A program made the position numbers and the translations under genes. This document shows positions 31,508-42,544 of a stretch of DNA of 64,000 nucleotides, in pieces. The stretch covers positions 48,098,780 through 48,162,779 of the forward strand of contig OZ018338.1 in assembly GCA_963969495.1 (NCBI GenBank), given 5' to 3'. The stretch is from Ceratothoa steindachneri (lineage: Eukaryota > Arthropoda > Malacostraca > Isopoda > Cymothoidae). Numbering within the stretch: position 1 is the stretch's first letter; each line of letters opens with the position of its first letter. The notes under the pieces were generated by a model that made no database searches, was not told the origin of the DNA, and was given only the letters and a program-made list of their open reading frames with translations.

Positions 31508-34262
31508 CCCTCAAAGTTCTTCTGTTCAATGCGAGGTCAATCAGGAATAAGTTTCTTGAGCTCTGTGGCCTCGTAGTAACAGAGGAACCTGAGATGGTGG
31601 CCATAACGGAGTCGTGGATAAAAACCTCAAGCCGAGATTTTAAAGGTGAATTCACGATTCCTGGTTACCAGCTCTTCCAGAAAGATAGGCCAGACAGAGA
31701 GGGTGGCGGTGTGATGTTGTATGTCAAGGATACTCTCAACTGGACGGATTGCAACATCATATCCGACCATGAACTACTAGGTGTTGACCTAGAGATAGGT
31801 CCTGCCAAATACAGGACCCTGGTGCTTTATAGACCTCCTGCCCAACTCGTTGAAAAGGACAGAGATCTGTACCAGCTACTAGGAGAACTTGTCGAAGACA
31901 GAGTGTGTATCGTCATGGGTGATTTCAACACACAAGTTGACTGGGAAACCAGAGAACCCTGTGGCGAGAACGCACTACTCCTGGAGTTCACGAACAACGA
32001 GTTCCTCACTCAGTGGGTGAGAGAGCCAACGAGAGGAGACAATATCCTCGACTTGGTTTTCACCTCTGAGGATGACATCGTTGAGGACCTCTCTGTTGGC
32101 GAAGAGCTCGGTGGCAGTGACCACCGACTAATTAGATTTGTAGTCAAAGTCCCCAAGGCAGAGCCTGCAACTAGTAAATCAAGGAAACTCGATTTGAGAA
32201 GAGCAGACTTTGCAGGTCTACGCGCGGGACTGACTGACGCGAGGCTAGAAGAGTGCGATGCTGTTGAAGACTCTTGGAACAGTTTCAAAACTACATTCAT
32301 GAGTCTTCAATCGCGTTTTATCCCTCTGAAATGCCCCCGTCGGTCCTCTGTTCAACCAAAGTGGTTTAATCGAGAAATCGGCCAACTGCTTAGGGAGAAG
32401 AGAAATGTGTACCGGCAATCGAAGATCTTGGGTGACTTTGACGAATACCGGAGGCTATCCAGGAGAGTGAAGTCCAGTATAAGGGCGGCTAAGCGGTCTG
32501 AGAAACTCCGAGTGGCGAGACTCTGTAAAGAGAATCCCAAGGAGTTTTTTGGATATGTGAACAGCCGTAAACCAATCCGTCGAACGATTTGCCCTTTAAG
32601 GAATGAGGAGGGGACATTAAAGCATTCAGATGCAGAAAATGCTAACCTCCTCAACGACTACTTCTCTTTAGTGTTTACTGAAGAGTGCGGTCCCATTCCC
32701 CAGCCGACGGATTCCTACTCGGGGAAAAAGCTGGAGGCAATGGACTTCACCGAAGGAGAAATAAAGAAAAAGATCGCTGACCTAAAGACGAATAAGTCCC
32801 CTGGACCGGACGGGTTTCTACCTAAAGTGTTGAAGGAAGTGTGCGATGAAGTATCACGACATCTGTGCGCTATCTTTAACATGTCAATCCGGACCAAATG
32901 CGTTCCTAGACACTGGCGTGAGGCGGAGGTGACTCCTATCTTCAAGAAAGGAGACCGTAACCAACCGTCGAACTACCGACCTATCAGTCTGACTTCGATA
33001 GTCGGTAAACTCATGGAAAGCATCATGGTGGACAAAGTGACGTCGTATTTAGAGTCAAACCTGCTACTGAAGAGTTTCCAGCACGGCTTCCGAAGGCAAC
33101 GGTCATGCCTGACGAACCTTGTGGAATTCTTCCATTTCGTTTTCAGTGAGCACGATCGGGACAAGGCGGTGGATGTGGTCTACCTAGACTTTGAGAAAGC
33201 CTTTGATAAGGTACCACACCACCGCCGCCGCAAGAAAGTGCGTGCGCTGGGCATAGACGGAAATGTAGCAAGTTGGATAGAGAACTGGCTAAGTGGCAGA
33301 CGGCAACGGGTGTTGTTGAATGGACAGGCTTCTGAGTGGGTGCTCGTTACTAGCGGTGTTCCTCAAGGTTCTGTCCTGGGACCACTACTGTTCATCATCT
33401 ACGTCACCGACATAGTCTGTGACATGGTTGCGAAGATTTCTAAATTTGCCGACGATACCAAGCTTGGTATAATGTCACAAAGGAAGGAAATACTGCCCGC
33501 CTGCAGGAAGATCTTGGGAAGATTGGGGAGTGGTCGGACACGTGGCAGATGCCTTTTAACGTGGGCAAATGCAAAGTGATGCATATCGGCCACAGAAACC
33601 CCCAATCTCAGTATGTCCTTAAGGGCACTGCTATGGAATCCACCGACACTGAGAAGGACTTGGGTGTAACAATCACTAGTGACCTCAAGTTCTCGAAACA
33701 GTGCATTGAGGCGGAGAAAAAGGCCCAAAGGATGCTAGGCTATATTAAGCGCCAGTTTGGTTATCGGAACCAGGAGATTGTACTGTGCCTGTACAACTCA
33801 CTTGTCCGACCGCACCTAGAGTATGCCGTACAATTTTGGAGTCCTTCATTGCGAAAGGACATCGCGAGATCGGAACGCGTACAAGCCAGGGCAACCAAGC
33901 TGATTCCCTCTATCCGACATAAAAGTTATGAGGATAGACTAAGGGAATTAGATCTGTTCTCGCTGGAAACCCGTAGACTGCGTGGTCAGCTCATCGAAGT
34001 TTTCAAAATACTTAGAGGGTTCAACAATGTTGACTACCGGGATATGTTCACACTGAGTGAAAACAGAACGCGCAATCACGGCTTCAAACTTGAACTGAAG
34101 CGTTACAACCGCAATCTGTGTGGAAATTTTTTCACTTACAGTATGTGCGGTATGTGGAACGCACTTCCAGTGGAAGTTGTCAACAGTGAATCTGTTGACC
34201 AGTTCAAGTCAAGACTAGACAAAGTCTTGAAAAGTGGCCGTTTAGGGACGCAAAACAATTGA
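31508..34262 (+). pseudogene. CR1-like ORF2: endonuclease and RT, one frameshift
   Basis: Polyprotein of AP endonuclease and reverse transcriptase. The coding similarity begins upstream of the first ATG (31594), at LKVLLFNARSIRNKFLEL. Endonuclease motifs are MVAITESWI, GGGVMLYVKD, VMGDFNTQVDWE, NILDLVFTS and GGSDHRLI. RT motifs are NKSPGPDG, YRPISLTSI, HGFRRQRSCLTN, VYLDFEKAFDKVPHH, SGVPQGSVLGPLLFIIYV and FADDTK. A one-base deletion near 33470-33480, just after FADDTK, shifts the frame. The rest (33549-34262) is open to the CR1-type C-terminus WNALPVEVVNS. Otherwise it is close to intact, the best-preserved large enzyme frame in the window. Confidence 0.92.
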
Positions 34263-34336
34263 GCAGCCTTGTGCCCGCTCAATTGCTAGTCCAAAGGTAC
34301 CCTCTTTGAATGGACCGTAAGGTCTCCTAGGGTACC
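34256..34336 (+). other. CR1 3' UTR stem-loops
   Basis: Stem 1 is CAATTGAGC (34256-34264) with GCTCAATTG (34277-34285). Stem 2 is GGTACCCT (34296-34303) with AGGGTACC (34329-34336), around an inner GACC-GTAA-GGTC. Both are kept in copy 1; its one change in stem 1 leaves a G-U pair. Such 3' structures are what CR1/L2-type RTs recognise. Confidence 0.65.
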
Positions 34337-34374
34337 TTCTTTCCTTGTTGTTACTTCTTGTTATTACGTTTTTT

Positions 34375-35626
34375 CTTAAATTTCCCGTTTGAGATGTTTT
34401 GACACGATTCAGGGATGATGTGTATCATGCCCTGCTTTAGAGCATTGTGTACCTCTGTCTCATCGGCGTCTGCCTCATATTCCTACCTGTACTTTTCCTT
34501 AACTAGTCCGTCCACAATTTATTTTTGTTTGATTTGTTTAGGTAACTGGTTTGCGGGGGAACCGTAAATTTTAATGTTCAAATATTGAGTATTGAGTTTT
34601 GGTTTTGGTTTTGAGCTTTCTGAGGTCGTCTTCGAGGTTTCTTTGTCGGTAGATTCTTCTTCAGAATCTGCATCCATACCGGCTTAGTCTTCTTCCGGGC
34701 TTGTATTTTTCGGAGTCTTTTTTTGGGTCATGTTAATTCTATATAGCTCGCTCGAAGGAGGGTTCTCCGGGAACCACATATTTTTTAAGCCCGTTCTTCT
34801 CCAGCATGGTGTTTAATTTGTTTGCATATGAGCCTGGCTTTTCCATGTTCACAAAGTGTGCGTGCATTATGCAGAGAATTACGTCTGGCCTCATGATTCC
34901 CTCTATATTTACCGTTGTGGTTTGTTTTGGTGGCATCGCGAGTTTTCCGTTTGCAGTTGCTGCAGCGTAGGAGGTAGTTTTTTTCTTTTTTTTCTGCGCT
35001 TATTTTCTTTTTTTTATTCCGCATTCTGAGTATGCATTCCCTTTGTAAGTGCAGTCTTTGGTCGGGTGTTTTTCGAGGGCATAGCATGTGAAGCATACTT
35101 GCACGGAGACAAATATCTCCCTCTCGATTTGATCGGGTGAGATCTTAGTGTAGAAGGCAAGCAGTCCATGTTCCAAAGTTCTTTTGGACATTTCTGTCGA
35201 TCTAAATATCACTTTGAATACGTGGTTATGCTCTTCTCCATTTTGTTTTTTGAATTTGATTATTTCCTCGACCTTTGCCTAATCCTGACGTTTTTCTAAC
35301 TCTTCATTGTTTTCATGCAGAGTGTGCTCACCGACCCAGGGGTCGAGTCGTCTGCAGATCACAGATCTTTTCGTTTGTACGTCCGGGGGAGTTCGAGGTG
35401 CGAGTCCGATCTTTTCCAGCTTTTTGGCTGCGTTTTCGGTCAGGAGGAGATCTAAATCCTTTTCTGTGTTGCATAGCGCCACATACTTGTTGTGCTGGTC
35501 AATTAGTCTAAGGAGTATGACCCCAATATCAGCGTAGATAGTCCTTAGTGCCAATTCGCGAGTTGGTTTCTCCCGGCCAGGAAGGATGCGAAGGGGGACC
35601 CTCTTCGCTCCTTCATGGTCATCCAT
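34375..35626 (-). pseudogene. J9 ORF1 gag-like protein, broken
   Basis: Start ATG 35626 (MDDHEGAKRVPLRILPGREK). The N-terminal domain is open to 35279 and includes VALCNTEKDLDLLL and SVICRRLDPWVGEHT, then a TAG. The RRM-like region follows at 35000-35240 with knuckle 1 CFTCYALEKHPTKDC. Knuckles 2 and 3 are missing: a deletion near 35030 joins the first knuckle area to the Lys-rich linker. The conserved ILCIMHAHFVNMEKPGSYANK segment is at 34830-34900. The remaining C-terminal part, degraded, reaches the CR1 junction at 34375. Confidence 0.8.
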
Positions 35627-36537
35627 TTCTGGCTCGTTAAAGCCTCCTTCTTTGTATTTTTTTCTTCTTCTTTGTACCTATTAATTTGCCTGGGATAAAA
35701 ATATGTTAAAGTTTTGAAATGAAAAATGAGAATTATCCCCCCGCCCCCACAATCCTTAGCATAGCCGGTATATCTGCCTGGGTGAAGATGATGGATGAAT
35801 GATATGATGGACCCGGGCAGGCCCTCCAGAAGGATGACTCATGGCGGACTTTATGATGGGTGGTGATTGAATCAACTACAACCACACCACCCGGGGTGCT
35901 GCCTCTTCAGGGATTTGGGTATCTAAACTGCTTCCAGCTCATATAGAGACGGTTTTTTGTCTCTCTATTATCACTGTCGGGCCATTAGGGATAGAGAGAA
36001 CTCTCCCCCAACGGTTGCAGCATCGACTCTTGTCCGGGATGCCTATGAAGGAAGGTTCTACAGTGAGCTATTCCACAAACCTGCTTTCTCAACCGCCTCG
36101 AATTATGCCTTGTCTCACGGTGGGCATAGTTCGAACTAGGTTATGAATGGCAGTATACACGGCTACGCCTTAGAAGGCGAGAACGGAGGGGAGATGATTT
36201 TAAGTAACCATAGTTAATTATGACCACCTGGTAGTAAATCTTTTTTTTTTAAGTTTCCCGTAATGGAAAATGGCGTTGGAGAGGAAGGTTTCTTCTGTAA
36301 GACCTATGTGGGAACTTCTCTTGTAATACTCTCATCTTCTTTCTTCTCCTCTTCTCCAAAAGGTCAGGCGTTGAAAGGCGAAAGTAGCGTAAGCTGTGCT
36401 TCGAGTGCTCAATATCCGTGCCTCCGAGCACCTCAACTTCTCAGAGGAGTCTTGTGAAAAAATAAAAATATTACCACCAAATTTTCCTCCTTTTTCGAAA
36501 TCGAAGAGTGATTATGGCAGGAGTTTTTCGCAGTCAA
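35627..36537 (-). other. 5' UTR of J9 with conserved stem-loop
   Basis: Non-coding leader. The hairpin at 36098-36134 has TCGAATTATGCC pairing with GGCATAGTTCGA, the best-paired version in the window. The AAGTCCGCC block is near 35846-35856 and a run of ten T at 36241. The right part (36250-36537) has no recognised content. Confidence 0.65.
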
Positions 36538-36797
36538 TAGTCAAACTTGGACTTAGACTTGGAAATAAAAAGTGAAGAAATTTGTTACATAAAGAAGAGA
36601 TAGAGAAAAAGTTAGTTAGTTAGTTAGGGAAAGGTTTTTAGTGGTGAAATTTGGAAATAAGGGATATATAAAATAGGTCCCTGGGAAAAGGGTATCTCGG
36701 TGTTTTGTGTTTTTTTACGCTGGTGGATTTGTTCTTTTACTTAAATCTTTGTTAATTTAGCTTCAAAAGCTTAAAAGTTTTCTAACATTTGTGTTAG

Positions 36798-36801
<4 letters not shown>

Positions 36802-36852
<51 letters not shown>
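36802..36852. repeat. TA microsatellite in J10 3' UTR
   Basis: (TA)n of 51 bp about 250 bp inside the element end. J14 has one at the corresponding place. The weak terminal hairpin CCCT/AGGG is at 36679-36692, and the 16-nt hairpin equivalent near 36939-36952. Confidence 0.9.
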
Positions 36853-36857
<5 letters not shown>

Positions 36858-37039
36858 GATTTTTGATTTTTTTTTATATATTTGATTAAATTCTATGATT
36901 ATTAGTTTGTACAAAACATTTATACATTTGTACATAGTAGCTTTCAAGCCTTTTTGGGTGTTTGTTCTGTGACTTTGTCTATTGTATTTATTGTCTCTGG
37001 GATATATTGTTTATACGGTAGTTTATGCGTAGATCGGTT

Positions 37040-39666
37040 CCTGGTTGTGCCGCGCAGCTCTTCTGCTGCTGGGAAATATTTTTCGAGTCTGGTTCTGTAT
37101 TAGGTCTGGAATTCCGAAGTGATTCCTGATGAAATCTGAGTTGGAATTCCTCAACACCTTCTGCCAAATTTTGAGGGCTCTGGTAACTAAGTCTTTATTA
37201 GTGCCCTGATGTTTGCTTCTTCATGTAGAGTTTGTTGGCGTTTTCTGTCCCTCCTCCTAGCGTTGCATATTATTAAGAGTGCTTTATTTTGCACTCTTTG
37301 TAATTTCATTAAGTCTTTGGAATGGCCGCTAGTGGCATGGGGGAGATACAATACTTTTGGTTTGGTGTATGCAGAGTAGATTTTCTTCTTATTATTCCTT
37401 TTTAGGTTTTTAAATCGATATAACTCTTATATCTTGCCTGGTAATTACAATTATGCCGTTAATTTGGTCGTTGTATCCCCTGGCATTTATTTTTAATCCT
37501 AACACTGTGCCTGCTCTCTTGTATGTGTATCTTTCATCCCCTACATAAATTGGTGCTGTTTTACTTCTTTTGATTGGTATGATGGTAAATTTGTTCAGAT
37601 TAGCCGTGATTTTCCAGCGACGTTCGTAAATGTTTAGGTTCTCTATTTCATATGACGTCATCCTAGCCATTATCCTCACATTTTTATATCGGAAGACCAT
37701 TATCTGTGTCACGTCATCGGCGAACTGAATATACAAAGATTCCTCTAGCCTAGAACTAGGGAGGTCTCTAGTGTATATCGAGTAGAGCAGTGGTCAAACA
37801 CCCACCTTGGGAAACGCCCTCTTCCTGTTGAAATTCTGGTCCTTGGTACTCCCCTATCTTGATGAATGCTCTTATGTCCATGACGTAATCACATGTTATT
37901 TTCTCCAATCTGGAATTAAGTCCCAGTTGGAGGATCTTAAACTGTAGTCCCCTGCGCCACACATTGTCGAACGCTTTTTTGACGTCCCTCAATACTAGAT
38001 CAGCATGCTTCTTCTCTATTTCTATTTGGGCTAGTTTCTCTGTTATCATCGCCAGTGCTGTGGCCGTACCTCTCTGCTTCCTAAATCCGTGTTGTTGTTG
38101 ATTATGAAGGTTATTGTCTTCCAGGTAGGATTGCACTCTGTTGGCGATGATTTTTGTGAAGATTTTTCCTCCAAATTCGAGGAGAGATCGGGTGGTAGTC
38201 TGCTGTGGAGATTGGGGACTTTCCCGACTTAGGAATGAATATCATTTTTGATATTTTCCAGACATCGTGAAAGTATCCCGTATTGAGGGCCGCGTTCATT
38301 ATGTTAACTAGTCCTTGTTTTATGTTGTGTGGAGCGTTGCTAAAGTTTGCCTTTGTTAAGCCTGAGTGACCTGGGGCACGCTGTTCAAACGTTTTCAGGG
38401 TTTCATTAAATTCCTGTATGGAGATCTTTTTCCCTAGGCCTACCATGGATCTTTTCGCTGTAGCGTTATTCAACGGATATGTTCGCTCTATTTCTTCGTT
38501 CCCAAATTCTGTATCAAAATTTTTTTCCTCTTTAAGAGAAATTTTGAATATATTTGACCAGTATTCTCTAACTTTTCCTTTTAACTCTTAAGGTTCAGTG
38601 ATCACTTCACCTTCCTGGTTCTTGATGTTTGCTTTTAGGTTTGCTGGCTTTCCTCTGAACCTCTTCACTGTTTGCCAGAATGTTCTGGGGTCCATTTCCT
38701 CATCGAGTTCCTCAATGAGTCGGTCCCAGATTTCTGTTTGTTGCTTTATGATCAGCTGGTGGAGGTGTTTGTTTGTTTCCCGCCTCATCTGATGGAGGTC
38801 CCTGTTTGGTCCCCATCTGTTGATTGCGTTCACTAAGCCTCTATATTCTGCCTCCAATATTATCGTCGTAAGGTGGTTTAGCTCTTCATCTATTTCTTCT
38901 GGCGTAGCTTTCTCTAGGCTTGCCGGAACGTAGTTCTAGAAAACGGCCTGGTAGGCATCCAAGTCTGCTCGCGCATATGGCTTCCTTTCCCTTATTGGTA
39001 CTTGATTGAGCTCGTTGAGAGTGTGATTGTTAAAGCTTCGTGGTCGCTGGGTATCACGGGTCCGGGGGCGATGTGATAGTTATAAGAAAACCTTGAGATC
39101 GTTAAAACTATGTCGGGCTTAGTTGTACCTCTCGTGAGTAATAGGTCGGGAACTCTGGTCCAATGCGCACAACTATGTTACGTTCTAGAAGAAGTTCTAG
39201 ATTTCGTTCCCCGTGTTAGTGCTGGTGTACTCAGTGGCCCTACATCTTGCGTTTAGGTCACCAGCGAACATCACCATTTTCTTATGGTCAAACAGCTTCA
39301 AGAAGTTCTGGATAGGAATGTACCCTCTTCTTGGGGGTTGGTACTCAGTAGCGATAGTTAGGGGCCCTATGGTAGTTTGGACCTCTATCGCTACGTATGA
39401 TTCGTCTAATTAAGGTAGAACTTTGGGAAGGAGGCCTTTTCGGATTGCTATCGCCGCTCCGTCGAAGGCCTCATCTGTATGGCTTGTTGAATAAACTTTG
39501 TACCTGAATATTTTCATGTCTTTGTGTTTTGTATCGATGCCGTGTTCGGATATTAAAATGATATCTGGGTCAAGGTTCTGAATAATGTTTCCATATTCGG
39601 AACTTGTTCTTGTCGAACCATTTACGTTCATGTACATTATTTTAAGGGCTTATTTGTAGTGTCCAT
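37040..39666 (-). pseudogene. J10 ORF2: endonuclease and RT, broken
   Basis: ORF2 begins near ATG 39666. The endonuclease has NVNGS, LDPDIILISEHGIDTKHKDM and AAIAIRKGL (39410-39637), a DLNAR region near 39250 and the C-terminal part frame-broken at 39000-39200. The linker is at 38588-38857 (LIEELDEEMDPRTFW). The RT has DYHPIS, a change from YRPIS (near 38210), HGFRKQRGTATA (38060-38095), VLRDVKKAFDNVW (37960-38010), GVSQGGCL (near 37790) and QFADDVTQI (37700-37730). The C-terminal LQRVQNKALLI region is near 37260-37310. Multiple frameshifts, no RNase H. Confidence 0.85.
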
Positions 39667-39669
39667 TGT

Positions 39670-41225
39670 GTAGAATGTTTCTTTTGTTTTTCCTTGTTGT
39701 TTTGTTTTATCTTGGTTGTACCTTTTCTTAGTCTTCTCTTCTGTCTTGTTGTGACCCTAAGGCTTGGTGAGAGGGTGTTCTGCATTTTGCCTTTCGTTTT
39801 TTATTAAATTCACTCTGAGAGATATTGTTGAATATTTATGGAGTGTATTTAATATTTCCTTGATAGAGGGCCTCTTCGACCTGGTTCTCTGGTATTTGAT
39901 CCTCGTATTGCCATTTGATTTTTTAATTTATATTTTCCTTGGTGATGGCCTCAGCGTGGTGTTCCTTGGAATAGACAGTGTTCCCTGTAGCGAAAAGTTT
40001 GAGATTTATTTTTTTAACATTAATCTGTTGTTTTTTTCTCGGGTAGACGTTGGAGATCTTTTCCTCTGTTTGCTGTTTGACCTCTTTTGTTCTCTAGCTG
40101 TATGTTCTGAGTTTTTTCCTATTATTTATTCTTGTTTAGTTTCTGTCACCATCTCCTGTGCATTATGATCCTGTTTTTCTTGGCTCTTGCCTGTTCCCGC
40201 TTTCTTTCTCGCTTCCTGTGGAGCAATCCTTGGATCCCTGCAGTTGGAATCGTTTTTTCCTGCTTGAGTAGGTAGTTGACCCTGTGTGGGTTCCACAAGT
40301 TTAATTTTCAGTACTTCTTCTGATGGAGGATGGCGGGTAACCACATTTGTGGCATTCCTTTGTTTTTCAGCATCATATTTAGTTCTGTCTTGAAAGTCCC
40401 TGGTCTAGAAAGGTTCGCAATGTGGGCGTTGAATTTTCGTTCTCTACGTGTAGCACAGTATTTTCCTTGGTTGCTTCTGCTTTAGATGTTTTCGTCACCT
40501 GGGCGTACGTGTTATTCCTCTTTTTGCTCTTCTACCTGTCTTTTTTCCTCTTTCTTCTTTTTTATGTTTTTCTTGAAGGGGCATGCCATTGCGAGGGCGC
40601 GGTGGTCGCCGCCGCAATTCAGGCACCTTTTTCGCTCGCTATTGCAACTCCTCCAATTGTGGTTATCCGCACTGCATTCAGAACATTTTTGTGTCTCTTG
40701 TTTGCATGCTCTTGTAGGGTGGTCGTCCATGCGGTAGCATCTGAAACAAATCTGGATTCCTGTCTATTTGTTCGGGAGTGATCCTCACGTTGAACGCCAA
40801 TAGTCCTGTCTCAGTTGCCTTTTGAGCCATACCTGTGTCACTAAAAACGACTTTAAAGACATGTGTATGTTCTCTAAATTTGATTACTTCAATCACTGTC
40901 GCCTATCTGTGGTTAGATTCAATTTCCCTTTTTAGTTCTTCGGAGTCATAAGACCCGACCCATGGGTCTAGACGCCTACATATCACGCTTATATGGGTCA
41001 GTATTTGGGAAGGGATTTGAGGAGCTAGTCCGATATCTTTTAGCCTTGTGCCGTCAAGGCTTCGACATCCTTCTCATTTTGGCAGATTGCTGTATAGCCT
41101 GGGGGATTTTCGATTAATCTAACCAAAGCAATATTGATTTTGGAATATATTGTTGCGAAAACTGTCCCCCTGTCGGGCCTTTCCCTGGTTAGGGCTCTGA
41201 GAAGGATTCTTGTTGTTTCCCGCAT
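39670..41225 (-). pseudogene. J10 ORF1 gag-like protein, broken
   Basis: The start chosen is the Met at 41225 (ETTRILLRALTRERPDRGTV), which aligns with other gag starts. The N-terminal domain ALVRLIENPPGYTAICQNEKD runs to about 41040. The RRM-like segment is at 40780-40896. Knuckles 2 and 3 are intact within 40600-40700: CSECSADNHNWRSC and CLNCGGDHRALAMAC. The first knuckle lies near 40720 with altered residues. The P-SEEVLKIKL segment is at 40290-40340. The C-terminal 400 bp are too decayed to read. Confidence 0.75.
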
Positions 41226-42047
41226 ATTTGTAGTGGTTTTTTTTAGTGAACCATGATACCGATACAATTGTATTAATAGAGGACACTGGAAGGGGGTGAG
41301 ACATTATGACTTGCCTATTTGTATATAATTATATTTAGAGACCTAGTTGGATAGAGGGGGAGTAGGAAAAGATATAGAATAAATAAAATTTTATGTCCTT
41401 TTCCACGTACCTTTCTTCTGAGTTTTATTCTTTGATAAGTATATATCCCTTTAAATATTTCTCCTTACTGTTCACTTGTACGGTTTGGTAAGGGGTCGGT
41501 GAAAGTAGATTGTTAATATTTACACTCAAGTCCCTGGTGGAGGGCTCAACTACTTAAAAAAACACTCGTTTCTTCACTTTGGTTGTTGGAGCACTGATTC
41601 TAAGGTTGAATGAGATTAATTACTTGAGGTGGATAAGCGTGAAGTTCACTAAGTTGATCACTTGCTTTTAAATTTGGGGTAATCGGTCCCACTTTAAAAT
41701 TAAATACACCAGGGGAACAATGTTTGTTAAAGTTTATTTAACGTGTTCACTGATTATAACACTTCCGGAGTTTGGCGAGTATCTGTGCACTTAAGTAATA
41801 TTAATTCACTTTTGCACTGAATGTTTAATTACCGTATTAGGCAATATCGCATTTATTGTGAATTTGCACTTTTGTCACTTCAGTTTTTCACTTCAAGTTC
41901 TCGTTGAAGTCAATAAAAGTTTGAAAACAATTAACACTTCTATGTGTTAGGAAGGTAAAGCACTGGCTGTAGCCATTTGATAACCTCCTTTATCGATTCT
42001 TCAAGATCCGTGAGAGTAGAATTCCACAGGCGTATAAGGCAGTCCAG
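41226..42047 (-). other. 5' leader of J10, unusual
   Basis: About 820 bp with no coding content on either strand and no match to the conserved 5' hairpin. It begins (element sense) directly after TCTGACGA. I recognise nothing in it apart from many short CACTT and GTTCACT-like words between 41560 and 41900. Confidence 0.5.
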
Positions 42048-42176
42048 TCGTCAGACAATTACAATTATGTTAAAGTGTGGGTGTGTGTAGGGAAGTACGA
42101 TAGGGTGTGTGGATAGAGAAAAGAGACAAGAGGTGAAAAGAGAAAGAAGCGTGGTAGGGTGTAAAGAGATGCAAGA

Positions 42177-42191
42177 GCCTGGTGATCAGGC
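42177..42191 (-). other. 3' stem-loop of J11
   Basis: GCCTGGTGATCAGGC on the plus strand, five-base stem. The second 16-nt hairpin ATGGCGTTCAAGCCAT is at 42255-42270. Confidence 0.65.
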
Positions 42192-42544
42192 CTATCACTT
42201 TTATTATTTCTTTGTAGTGTGTATTCTTTGATGTTTCGTTGATTTTTATTTGTTATGGCGTTCAAGCCATTTGTCTTGCTAACTTTAGTTTAGCTTTGTT
42301 GTGTGATATGCATTACTTGTTTGTTTATGATTTTTTAAACTTTACGTGCGTGCTTAATGTTTTGTATTCTTTGTATGTGCGTGTCCTAGTTTTATTGGTT
42401 TTTCATAGTCGGGTAGATTTCTCGTCGTATTCGGGGGTTTTCTTCTTTCTTGGTTTTACTTTTGTCTTCTTCGGTGAGTTTTAGTCAGAATTATGAGTTT
42501 TATTCTTAATTCGGTTGTTTTCTTAGATTATACATCTCATCATG

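Larger units (their letters stand above)
31457..34366 (+). mobile_element. CR1-like LINE copy 2, nearly complete ORF2
   Basis: A 2.9-kb plus-strand CR1-like copy inserted between the gag and ORF2 start of J9, opposite to J9. Flanking CGTTTTTT at 31448-31455 (left) and 34367-34374 (right) is the likely target duplication. It contains ORF2 from about 31508 and a 3' UTR (34263-34366) with two stem-loops. ORF1 is absent, probably by 5' truncation. Confidence 0.85.
30040..36537 (-). mobile_element. J9, Jockey-like LINE with two nested elements
   Basis: Minus-strand copy: 3' tail 30040-30164, then a gypsy LTR fragment (30165-31075) replacing RT and most of ORF2, endonuclease start (31076-31416), a CR1 copy (31457-34366), gag (34375-35626) and 5' UTR to about 36537. 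Flanks in the element sense are TTTGACTATT before the 5' end and TCTGACTATT after the 3' end, which fits a target duplication. J9 belongs to the J1 subfamily. Confidence 0.75.
36546..42047 (-). mobile_element. J10, full-length but decayed Jockey-like LINE
   Basis: About 5.5 kb on the minus strand: 3' UTR 36546-37039, ORF2 37040-39666, gag to 41225 and a long 5' leader 41226-42047. TAGTCAAA borders the 3' end and TCGTCAGA (plus strand) lies at the 5' end. The leader differs from those of other copies, so this is a separate subfamily or a chimeric 5' end. Confidence 0.75.
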
